From Cyclobacteriaceae bacterium (lineage in GTDB: Bacteria; Bacteroidota; Bacteroidia; Cytophagales; Cyclobacteriaceae), in assembly GCA_013140395.1 (NCBI GenBank), contig JABFSY010000416.1, positions 1 through 5,397 on the forward strand: a stretch of 5,397 bases of DNA, given 5' to 3'. This document shows positions 1-5,397 of the stretch, in pieces. The position numbers and the translations under genes are program-made. Positions within the stretch are counted from its first letter, which is position 1. Every line of letters starts with the position of its first letter. The notes below the pieces were generated by a model. It ran no database searches, was not told the DNA's origin, and saw only the letters and a program-made list of their open reading frames with translations.

Positions 1-932
1 ACCACATCTTTCTGATTCTCATAGGCTTTTATAGTAAACCCATAGATAGAAAGCGTTGAGTCATTGATGAGTATCTTCATCCCTTCTTTGGGAAGCGTGA
101 GCGGCCCGTAGTTGCTTCCCGTCCAGGAAGCGGTGTAGGTTGAAAAGGGAAATCTTTCAGATTCGCCACCACCAGTTTCCATTTCGGCCGAAAGAATGTA
201 GGGGAGACTTTTGACTTTGGCTAATGTGGCTTCAATCAAATACATGGAATAGTAGACATGGGTTGGATTATCGTTGTCTGCACGCCCGTGCAATTCAAAA
301 TCATCGCCATCAAGCCCGAGTGCTTCAATGTTTCGCTGATTGATTTCGTCTTTGGCTATGACTCGATATCGGAAGCGCATTTCAGGTGCATTCTCGGCTT
401 GCTTGCCGTTAATAAAGAGTTGCTTATTCTTTATTTCCAACACGTCTCCTCCAATGGCCACACATCTTTTGATATAATTCGTCTTTAAATCTACAGGATA
501 ATCTATCCAGGTTGATTTGTCATAAATGCCGTAGTTGTTTTCTTCTACACGCGGCACATTGAAGACAACCACATCGTTATTTTTTACAGACGTTATTCCA
601 GGCAAGCGGAATGTAGGTAGTTGAACCCAGGGAAGGTAGGAGGGGATATCTGTGAACCAGATCTTTTGGTGAGTCAATGGAAGTTGCAGGGGCGTACGCG
701 GTGTCCTTGTACCGTAATGAAACTTGCTAACAAAAAGAAAGTCACCCACCAATAGTGAGTTTTCCATTGACGGAGTAGGAATTGTATAGGCCTCCATAAT
801 CAGCCAGCGAATTAGCGTGGCGGCAACCACTGCAAATAAAATGGCATCCCACCATTCCCTCAAAGCCGACTTTTTTACCTTTCCTTCTGTCTGACTTTTG
901 TCAACACTTTTCTTCCAAAACTTCCAATTCAT
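1..932 (-). CDS. lepB: Signal peptidase I (LepB), C-terminus cut by window edge
   Basis: Type I signal peptidase, which removes signal peptides from exported proteins at the outer face of the inner membrane. The frame is open from the ATG at 930-932 to the left edge, giving 310 N-terminal codons. A short basic cytoplasmic N-terminus is followed by one membrane segment (about residues 30-46, AILFAVVAATLIRWLIM). Box B reads IPTPSMENSLLVGDFLFVSK, with the expected nucleophile Ser55. Box D reads NYIKRCVAIGGD, with the expected general base Lys155; the family usually has PGD here, so GGD is a small deviation. A long insertion separates box D from a later segment, GSNYGPLTLPKEG (near 90-119), as in Bacteroidota LepB proteins. 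The closing GDN box lies outside the window. It follows dapB by 57 bp and may share its transcript. Identification is secure; the full length is unknown. Confidence 0.95.
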   Translation of the reverse strand, partial: MNWKFWKKSVDKSQTEGKVKKSALREWWDAILFAVVAATLIRWLIMEAYTIPTPSMENSLLVGDFLFVSKFHYGTRTPRTPLQLPLTHQKIWFTDIPSYLPWVQLPTFRLPGITSVKNNDVVVFNVPRVEENNYGIYDKSTWIDYPVDLKTNYIKRCVAIGGDVLEIKNKQLFINGKQAENAPEMRFRYRVIAKDEINQRNIEALGLDGDDFELHGRADNDNPTHVYYSMYLIEATLAKVKSLPYILSAEMETGGGESERFPFSTYTASWTGSNYGPLTLPKEGMKILINDSTLSIYGFTIKAYENQKDV

Positions 933-977
933 AGCTATGGGTCTAAATAAAATCTGGCAAAGAAAGGGATTTTTAAC

Positions 978-993
978 GTAGCAAAAGAGCTAC
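978..993 (-). other. Small hairpin over the dapB stop codon
   Basis: GTAGC (978-982) and GCTAC (989-993) form a 5-bp stem with a 6-base loop that overlaps the dapB stop codon (990-992). In minus-strand RNA the stem could extend by three G-U pairs. No uridine tract follows, so this is not a convincing intrinsic terminator. At most it is a weak attenuation or processing structure between dapB and lepB, and it may be chance. Confidence 0.25.
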
Positions 994-1697
994 ACCTTTA
1001 AAAAATCGTCCATTGAATAGACGCCTACTCGATTCACCATCCACTCTGCCACCAACACTGCGCCTTGGGCGAAGCCCTCACGCGAGTGAGCTGTATGGGT
1101 AATCTCGATGTCGTCTACACTAGACTGATACTTTACCGTATGCGTTCCCGGAGCAGGATCAATCCGATGAGATCGGATAACGAGGGAAGAGGGGGCTTGG
1201 GTTGCAGTTGATTGCCATTCTTTGATGAGCGGTTGTTCCAGGATTATTCTTTCTGCCAACGTAATTGCTGTGCCACTAGGGGCATCCTTTTTTTGGGTGT
1301 GATGTGTTTCGTCAATACTAACCTTGTAATCCGCATAGGGTCTCATCACTTTAGCCAGATAGCTGGTCAGCCTAAAGAAAAGATTGACGCCCAAGCTATA
1401 ATTAGACGCATAAAAAAAACCTCCCTTTTTCTCAAGACATAGATGTTCAATTTCACTTTTTTGATCTAGCCAACCTGTGGTGCCACACACGACCGGTATT
1501 TGGTGATCGAAACAGTAGAGAATATTTTTAACAGCGGATTCTGGCTGTGTAAACTCGATGGCCACGTCCGCTTTTAGGTTGAACCTATTGAGTTCCTCAT
1601 AGGTGTCCACCTTGCCAACTATCTCATGACCACGCCCCATAGCAATGGCTTCAATGGCTCTGCCCATTTTACCATAGCCAATTAATAGAATCCTCAT
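990..1697 (-). CDS. dapB: 4-hydroxy-tetrahydrodipicolinate reductase (DapB)
   Basis: Cytoplasmic enzyme of the diaminopimelate/lysine pathway. It reduces the DapA product 4-hydroxy-tetrahydrodipicolinate to tetrahydrodipicolinate with NAD(P)H, supplying DAP for peptidoglycan and lysine. The 235 residues contain an N-terminal Rossmann motif GYGKMG (7-12), EFT (48-50), CGTTGW (71-76) and the signature HHTQKKDAPSGTA (132-144). That signature holds the His pair 132/133 and Lys136, equivalent to E. coli His159/His160/Lys163. The C-terminal SHRIDPAPGTHTV and HTAHSREGFAQGA segments are also typical. It is shorter than E. coli DapB (273 aa) but appears complete. After beta-strand 2 the sequence is KVDTYEE, lacking the Arg that contacts the NADPH phosphate in E. 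coli, so NADH preference is possible (inference). The start lies 2 bp after the DUF5683 stop, which implies translational coupling. No lysine riboswitch fits in that gap. Confidence 0.97.
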   Translation of the reverse strand: MRILLIGYGKMGRAIEAIAMGRGHEIVGKVDTYEELNRFNLKADVAIEFTQPESAVKNILYCFDHQIPVVCGTTGWLDQKSEIEHLCLEKKGGFFYASNYSLGVNLFFRLTSYLAKVMRPYADYKVSIDETHHTQKKDAPSGTAITLAERIILEQPLIKEWQSTATQAPSSLVIRSHRIDPAPGTHTVKYQSSVDDIEITHTAHSREGFAQGAVLVAEWMVNRVGVYSMDDFLKV

Positions 1698-1699
1698 TA

Positions 1700-2305
1700 T
1701 TAAAATCTCAATTTTATTGCGATGCCCGTGCTGGTGCCTGTATAATAGCTATTTTCCATATGTGGCTCTATTCTCACCTTCAGCTTCGGGTTGAGATCAA
1801 ATTCTTTTAGATGAGCATCCACATGTGCATCTACCATTTGCAATAGGTAAAGAAACCCGGTGAAGATGAGGAAGTAATCTCTTTGGCGTTGGGCTTGGTC
1901 GATAATGGTTCTAAGCTGGGTTTCGGTTAGATCGAATAAAAGACTTCTACTTTGCGCGTTTACTTTGCCATCTAAAAGATCGAACAGATCGTTGCGCGCT
2001 TTGTTCCCAGCCTTACTGTAAAAATCAACAACGGTAATGAGCGCATAGAATCCACCATAAACCAGCGGTAGTTTCCAATATTTCTTGTTGTACACTTGAC
2101 CCAACCCGGGAAGCACGGCCGCGTATAGCATTGCCTTTCTTGGGTTGAATCGTTGCGAATAGGTGTCGATGTCAACCACCCTCTTGCCACTTTTTGAAAT
2201 GAGGGTATCAGTTGGAGTATTTTGAATAGAATCTTTTTTTGCTTCCTGCGAGTAGGCCAACGAGCAAACCCCGATCAATAACCAAGTGCCTAAAAAATGC
2301 TTCAT
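1700..2305 (-). CDS. DUF5683 family protein, probably exported or membrane-bound
   Basis: A 201-residue protein resembling the DUF5683 family, which is common in Bacteroidota and has no known function. It begins with a signal-peptide-like segment: Lys2, the hydrophobic run FLGTWLLIGVCSLA, and a plausible cleavage after AYS (residue 19). A low-complexity linker follows. The family core starts near residue 53 with FNPRKAMLYAAVLPGLGQVY, then NKKYWKLPLVYGG. Hydrophobic stretches at about 80-95 and 143-160 could be membrane segments. The second leads into QMVDAHVDAHLKEFDL, which has regularly spaced Asp/His residues and looks conserved. The C-terminus, ending GIAIKLRF, resembles a terminal beta-strand. 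The ATG directly follows the parB stop with no spacer, and the stop lies 2 bp before dapB. No catalytic motif is evident and I assign no function. The family call is from memory of the motif. Confidence 0.85.
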   Translation of the reverse strand: MKHFLGTWLLIGVCSLAYSQEAKKDSIQNTPTDTLISKSGKRVVDIDTYSQRFNPRKAMLYAAVLPGLGQVYNKKYWKLPLVYGGFYALITVVDFYSKAGNKARNDLFDLLDGKVNAQSRSLLFDLTETQLRTIIDQAQRQRDYFLIFTGFLYLLQMVDAHVDAHLKEFDLNPKLKVRIEPHMENSYYTGTSTGIAIKLRF

Positions 2306-3208
2306 CTATACTTTTAGAATATCCAAAATCCGGTTCAGGTCTTCTACCGACAAGAACGGAATTCGAATATCGCCCTTTTTTCCGTCACTCTTTACACTAA
2401 CTTTCGTGCCAAAGTGTGACGATAAGCGTGATTGTAAATGATTAATCTCTTTGGAGGCTGGCGATGTTTCAGTTTTGCCGCTCTCTTGATGTTGTGGTTT
2501 AGTCATCACTTCACGGGCCAATTCCTCCACTTTTCTAACTGATAAATCTTCGGAAAGCGTTTTTTTGAAAATGTAAAGTTGAGAATCGGTGTTGTCGACA
2601 TTGATGATGGCTCGCGCATGCCCCATTGATAGTTTATTGTCGCGCAAAGCAATCTGTATATCAGGTGGTAGTTTCAGTAGTCTTAAGTAGTTGGTAACCG
2701 TTGATCGATTTTTCCCAACACGTTCCCCAAGTTCCTCTTGCTTTAGATTGCATTCTGAAATAAGCCGCTGATAGCTCAATGAAATTTCGATGGGGTTTAA
2801 ATTCTCTCGTTGAATATTTTCGATCAGCGCCATTTCCAACATTTGCTGATCATCGGCTGAACGTACGTATGCTGGTACTGCTAGAAGGCCCGCTCTCTTA
2901 GAAGCTTGAAAACGCCTTTCACCTGAAATCAATTGATATTGATGTGGTGCAAGGCGCCTGACTGTAATCGGCTGGATGATGCCGTGGACGCGTATTGATT
3001 CGGCCAATTCATTAAGGGCCTCTTCATCAAAATGCTGGCGAGGTTGAAATGGATTTGTCTCGATCTCTGTTAATAAAATCTCATTGACAATGCCATTTAC
3101 ATTGCTTGAATTCGCTGGTTGTGCCACATCGACCTCTAGCCGGTCTTCAGAAGGCGTGTCACTCAATAGGGCGCTTAGCCCACGGCCTAGTGCATTTCTT
3201 TTGCTCAT
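2306..3208 (-). CDS. parB: Chromosome partitioning protein ParB (Spo0J type)
   Basis: DNA-binding CTPase clamp that loads at parS sites and spreads to form the segregation complex moved by ParA. The 300 residues follow the family order. The N-terminal [13 protein letters not shown] (3-15) is the Lys/Arg-rich peptide that stimulates ParA in this family. ParB/Srx domain motifs follow: [20 protein letters not shown] (51-70), the CTP-site signature GERRFQA (96-102) and [12 protein letters not shown] (130-141). A KorB/HTH region (about 155-200) includes [20 protein letters not shown] and GHARAI. After a variable linker (about 238-255), residues 256-300 form the likely dimerisation domain, ending [10 protein letters not shown]. 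Its ATG overlaps the parA stop in the sequence ATGA, typical of coupled translation, so the start is well fixed. I found no perfect parS site in the window. Confidence 0.97.
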   Translation of the reverse strand: MSKRNALGRGLSALLSDTPSEDRLEVDVAQPANSSNVNGIVNEILLTEIETNPFQPRQHFDEEALNELAESIRVHGIIQPITVRRLAPHQYQLISGERRFQASKRAGLLAVPAYVRSADDQQMLEMALIENIQRENLNPIEISLSYQRLISECNLKQEELGERVGKNRSTVTNYLRLLKLPPDIQIALRDNKLSMGHARAIINVDNTDSQLYIFKKTLSEDLSVRKVEELAREVMTKPQHQESGKTETSPASKEINHLQSRLSSHFGTKVSVKSDGKKGDIRIPFLSVEDLNRILDILKV

Positions 3209-3978
3209 TTTGTAAAACCGTTTTTATTCAATATTTCATGTGCCAAGTTGAGATAGCTGATCGCTCCTTTGCTTTCTGCATCATGGACTATGGCAGGTAA
3301 TCCAAAACTGGGCGACTCACTTAGCTTGACGTTTCTCGGAATAATGGTATTAAAAGCAATATTCTTGAAGTGTGTCTTTACTTCTTCAACCACCTGATTG
3401 CCGAGGGACGTGCGAGAATCATACAGCGTCAGCAAGATGCCTTCGATCTCCAATTTCGGGTTGAGACGCGTTTGGATAATTTTTATGGTATTCAAAAGCT
3501 TGCCAAGTCCCTCCAACGCAAAATATTCACATTGTACAGGTATCAGGACTGAGTCTGCGGCTGTCAATGAGTTGATGGTGATTAAGCCCAAAGAAGGAGA
3601 GCAGTCGATAATAATGAACTCGTATTGATTCTTTATTTTCGAGAGCACATTTCGCATTTTTTCTTCACGGTGTTCAATGTTCACCATCTCCACCTCTGCA
3701 CCTACGAGATCTATATGAGAAGGGAGGACATCAAGATATTTCAATTCGTTCTTCAAGATGGCATCTTCCGGCCGAATACCGTCAACCATGCATTCGTAGA
3801 TACTTTTCTTGATCTCCTTTGGGTTCATACCTAGCCCCGAAGTTGAGTTGGCCTGCGGGTCTGCATCCACCAACAGTGTCTTATGCTCCAACACCGCCAG
3901 ACTTGCAGCTAAATTGATAGCAGTGGTTGTCTTTCCGACACCACCTTTCTGATTTGCAATTGCAATGATTTTACCCAT
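3205..3978 (-). CDS. parA: Chromosome partitioning ATPase ParA (Soj type)
   Basis: Deviant Walker ATPase that binds DNA non-specifically as an ATP dimer and pulls ParB-parS complexes to segregate chromosomes. The 257 residues begin [19 protein letters not shown], giving the deviant Walker A motif with Lys11 and Lys16. Other motifs are [12 protein letters not shown] (Asp38/Asp40), the Walker B-like [10 protein letters not shown] (Asp125), [11 protein letters not shown] with Arg189 at the position of the Soj DNA-binding Arg, and [15 protein letters not shown] (214-228). There is no N-terminal helix-turn-helix, so this is the small chromosomal type rather than plasmid type Ia. An in-frame ATG at 4033-4035 would add 19 residues, but these are encoded by the octamer repeat and precede the conserved family start, so I chose 3978. 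No Shine-Dalgarno is visible. It heads the parA-parB-DUF5683-dapB run, 286 bp downstream of yidC. Confidence 0.97.
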   Translation of the reverse strand: MGKIIAIANQKGGVGKTTTAINLAASLAVLEHKTLLVDADPQANSTSGLGMNPKEIKKSIYECMVDGIRPEDAILKNELKYLDVLPSHIDLVGAEVEMVNIEHREEKMRNVLSKIKNQYEFIIIDCSPSLGLITINSLTAADSVLIPVQCEYFALEGLGKLLNTIKIIQTRLNPKLEIEGILLTLYDSRTSLGNQVVEEVKTHFKNIAFNTIIPRNVKLSESPSFGLPAIVHDAESKGAISYLNLAHEILNKNGFTK

Positions 3979-3984
3979 GAATTC

Positions 3985-4077
3985 GATTTGAAAATTTAAC
4001 GATTTGAAAATTTGAAGATCATAACAATCTGACACGTGAGCGAATTTCCAAATTGGCTCATTTTCAAATTTTCAAAT
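3985..4077. repeat. Octamer-array palindromic element, copy 1 (parA leader)
   Basis: The left arm is four consecutive 8-bp units starting at 3985, 3993, 4001 and 4009: GATTTGAA, AATTTAAC, GATTTGAA, AATTTGAA. The right arm has two inverted units, TTTTCAAA, at 4061 and 4069. Bases 4002-4019 are an inverted repeat of 4060-4077 with 17 of 18 matches. The core of about 41 bp contains a second palindrome: TGAGC (4037-4041) pairs with GCTCA (4056-4060), and AATTT (4043-4047) with AAATT (4050-4054), with one G-G mismatch between the two stems. The element begins 7 bp upstream of the parA start and would fall in the parA 5' leader if the proposed promoter is right. It shares its design and length with copy 2. 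Its function is unknown. Confidence 0.8.
4028..4043. other. Weak parS-like word with CACGTG core
   Basis: The only CACGTG I saw in the window is at 4033-4038, inside the core of repeat copy 1 and about 60 bp upstream of parA. Aligned to the widely conserved 16-bp parS consensus TGTTTCACGTGAAACA, 10 of 16 positions match, including CACGTGA. Both outer flanks are poor, so this is a degenerate candidate at best and could easily be chance. Confidence 0.15.
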
Positions 4078-4085
4078 AGATATGG

Positions 4086-4093
4086 CAAATATA
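4086..4093 (-). promoter_or_regulatory. parA: Candidate parA promoter -7 element (TATATTTG)
   Basis: On the minus strand these bases read TATATTTG, a perfect match to the Bacteroidota -7 consensus TAnnTTTG. Transcription would start near 4080, leaving a leader of about 100 bases before the parA ATG that includes all of repeat copy 1. No good TTTG or TTG -33 element lies about 19 bp upstream, so the call is tentative. It is the best-placed promoter candidate for the parA-parB-DUF5683-dapB run. Confidence 0.35.
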
Positions 4094-4132
4094 GGTCTAA
4101 GGCGCAATCGTGGAACATTCGTGAAACGTTAC

Positions 4133-4152
4133 TTATCCACCGACTATCAACA
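4133..4152 (+). other. Two DnaA-box-like 9-mers
   Basis: TTATCCACC (4133-4141) matches the DnaA box TTATCCACA at 8 of 9 positions. CTATCAACA (4144-4152) matches at 7 of 9, in the same orientation and 11 bp away. They lie between the two AT-rich repeat copies and beside parAB and yidC, genes often found near replication origins. Two weak boxes do not make an origin, but they could allow DnaA-linked control of parA. Confidence 0.2.
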
Positions 4153-4165
4153 AGAAATGCACATT

Positions 4166-4259
4166 GATTTGAAAATGGTATGATTTGAAGATTTGAAGAT
4201 TTGATTTTGCTGGCTTGGTCATGCATTTTGAACCAAGGTCAATTTTCAAATCTTCAAAT
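4166..4259. repeat. Octamer-array palindromic element, copy 2 (yidC 3' flank)
   Basis: The left arm has five in-phase 8-bp units from 4166: GATTTGAA, AATGGTAT, GATTTGAA, GATTTGAA, GATTTGAT. The right arm has the inverted units TTTTCAAA (4243) and TCTTCAAA (4251). Bases 4183-4201 are an inverted repeat of 4241-4259 with 18 of 19 matches. The core carries its own short stem, CTTGGT (4214-4219) with ACCAAG (4232-4237). In yidC mRNA the structure begins about 5 bases after the stop codon, so it could protect the 3' end or slow transcription. No uridine tract follows, so it is not a standard intrinsic terminator. It lies 181 bp from copy 1 in the same orientation. Confidence 0.8.
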
Positions 4260-4264
4260 TGAAA

Positions 4265-5397
4265 TTATTTCTTTTTCTTCTTCGCTTCGGCCGCTTTTCG
4301 CGCCTCTTCACTGGCTTTCATGGCTTCTTCCAGCTTGGTCATGAACTTTGACTTTTTGCCTGTTCCGGTAGCGGCCTTCTTCTTGTTTTCTTCCATGATT
4401 GCCTTGATCTTGTCTTCGTCAACAAAACGCTTGATGATTGCTTGTTGCGCGAATGTGATCAGGTTGGAAACAAAGTAGTAGAAACTTAACCCTGCCGAAA
4501 AAGAATTCAGTACAAAAACCAGAACGATTGGCATGATATAGGACATCGACTTCATTGGCCCGGCAACCGAACTAATCTGATTGTTTTGCCAGGTGTAAAT
4601 CAATGTGGAGACGGTCATTAGCAAAACGAAAAGGCTAACATGTGCTCCGTAGAATGGAATAGTGAACGGTAAGTTTAGAATCGAATCGTAAGTGGAAAGA
4701 TCCTCTGCCCAAAGGAACGATTTTTGGCGAAGGCCGATCGAGATGGGAAAAAAGTAAAACATTGCAAAGAGAATTGGCATTTGCAAGAGCAGTGGTATGC
4801 AACCACTAAACGGGTTCACGCCCGCCTGCTTGTACAACTTCATGGTATCTTGTTGTGATTGGGCCATGTTATCTCCGTTCTTTTCCTTGATGGCATCCAT
4901 CTCAGGTTTTAGCAATTTCATTTTCGCCATGCCTAAATAGGAACTATAGGAGAGGGGCAAAAGAACAATCTTCACCATCAGTACCAGGAGAATAATAATC
5001 AGCCCATAATTGGTAAGATACTTTTGTAGAAAATGAAAAACAGGTATGATCACGAATCGGTTGATCCAACTCATGGGAGGCCATCCAAGCGATAGATTTT
5101 CTTCAAACCCCGTTGTTACCTTGGTGATAATGTCGTAGTCGTTCGGTCCGAAGTAGTAATGGAAGTTCGCCTTTTTAGACGTCACATCTTCCGTTGGAAT
5201 AAACAATTTTACGTTTGCGTTTTTGACAACCGAAGAATCGAGCAGATTTGTTGACATCTTGAGTTCTCCTCCTGCGAACGAATTCTCAGCAATGATGGAA
5301 CGAATAAAAAACTTTTGTCGAATGGAAGTCCATTTTACAGGTGTGGCAAGCGTTTCTTCCTTTGTATCATTGGTTTCACCGAGGTGATCATACGTTC
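4265..5397 (-). CDS. yidC: Membrane protein insertase YidC (Oxa1 family), N-terminus cut by window edge
   Basis: YidC inserts and folds inner-membrane proteins, alone or with SecYEG. The frame stays open to the right edge, giving 376 C-terminal residues. The ATG at 5255-5257 is internal, because typical YidC sequence (VKWTSIRQKFFI, about 5303-5338) lies upstream in the same frame. Visible parts are the end of the periplasmic domain, an amphipathic helix (NRFVIIPVFHFLQKY), TM2 (GLIIILLVLMVKIVLLPL, about 4952-5005), the cytoplasmic loop MAKMKLLKPEMDAIKEK, LYKQAGVNPFSGCIPLLLQM into TM3, and three more membrane segments ending near TFAQQAIIKR. Lys (4970-4972) occupies the position of the groove Arg (E. 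coli R366). The 50-residue cytoplasmic tail is about one third lysine and ends in KKKKK, as expected for a ribosome-contacting tail. The upstream gene is not visible. Confidence 0.97.
   Translation of the reverse strand, partial: TYDHLGETNDTKEETLATPVKWTSIRQKFFIRSIIAENSFAGGELKMSTNLLDSSVVKNANVKLFIPTEDVTSKKANFHYYFGPNDYDIITKVTTGFEENLSLGWPPMSWINRFVIIPVFHFLQKYLTNYGLIIILLVLMVKIVLLPLSYSSYLGMAKMKLLKPEMDAIKEKNGDNMAQSQQDTMKLYKQAGVNPFSGCIPLLLQMPILFAMFYFFPISIGLRQKSFLWAEDLSTYDSILNLPFTIPFYGAHVSLFVLLMTVSTLIYTWQNNQISSVAGPMKSMSYIMPIVLVFVLNSFSAGLSFYYFVSNLITFAQQAIIKRFVDEDKIKAIMEENKKKAATGTGKKSKFMTKLEEAMKASEEARKAAEAKKKKK

Noticed and set aside
258..488. Plus-strand open frame of 76 codons inside lepB
   Set aside because: It is antisense to conserved LepB coding sequence, including the catalytic Lys region, and the translation shows no family signature.
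1077..1090. Palindrome CTCAC-GCGA-GTGAG in dapB
   Set aside because: It lies within the codons of the conserved HSREGFA motif, so coding constraint explains it.
1212..1442. Plus-strand open frame of 76 codons inside dapB
   Set aside because: It is antisense to the conserved DapB catalytic segment, so it is a shadow frame.
1698..1699. Lysine riboswitch upstream of dapB
   Set aside because: Only 2 bp separate dapB from the DUF5683 stop, so there is no room for a leader.
3398..3834. Plus-strand open frames opposite parA
   Set aside because: They are antisense to well-conserved ParA motifs and have no independent support.
3979..4035. N-terminally extended ParA starting at 4035
   Set aside because: The 19 extra residues come from the octamer repeat, and the conserved family start [13 protein letters not shown] is at 3978.
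4113..4128. CGTGAAAC as a parS half-site
   Set aside because: Only one half of the consensus matches (8 of 16 overall) and there is no dyad symmetry.
3996..4226. Minus-strand 76-codon open frame across the yidC-parA intergenic region
   Set aside because: It is encoded largely by the repeat elements, overlaps the parA upstream extension, and has no recognisable domain or family features.
3985..4259. CRISPR array
   Set aside because: The 8-bp units are far too short, adjacent without spacers, and present in inverted orientation; no cas genes are nearby.

Overview
The window looks like a piece of a Bacteroidota chromosome, most likely Cytophagales or a close relative. The evidence is the gene order parA-parB-DUF5683-dapB-lepB, a Bacteroidota-type LepB with a long insertion, a DUF5683 protein, a YidC with Lys in place of the usual groove Arg, no Shine-Dalgarno-like sequences before the starts, and a Bacteroidota-type TAnnTTTG promoter element. 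All recognisable genes lie on the minus strand, so transcription runs from high to low coordinates. Assignments rest on motifs read by eye; no database search was possible.

Layout in transcription order. The 3' part of yidC (membrane protein insertase) enters from the right edge and stops at 4265. A 286-bp AT-rich intergenic region follows (3979-4264). It holds two similar, about 92-bp palindromic repeat elements built from 8-bp units, a candidate promoter, two weak DnaA-box-like words and one CACGTG palindrome. Then comes a very compact run: parA (3978-3205) overlaps parB (3208-2306) by ATGA; parB abuts a DUF5683 gene (2305-1700); dapB (1697-990) starts 2 bp further on. After 57 bp, lepB begins at 932 and runs off the left edge without its C-terminus.

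ParA and ParB segregate the chromosome, YidC and LepB insert membrane proteins and mature exported ones, and DapB makes the diaminopimelate/lysine precursor needed for peptidoglycan. The DUF5683 protein is probably exported or membrane-bound and has no known function. The zero-spacing links from parA to dapB imply one transcript joining chromosome segregation to envelope synthesis.

The genes are ordinary and well conserved. The least explained part is the yidC-parA intergenic region with its paired octamer-array elements, which I regard as the best candidate for something not properly described.
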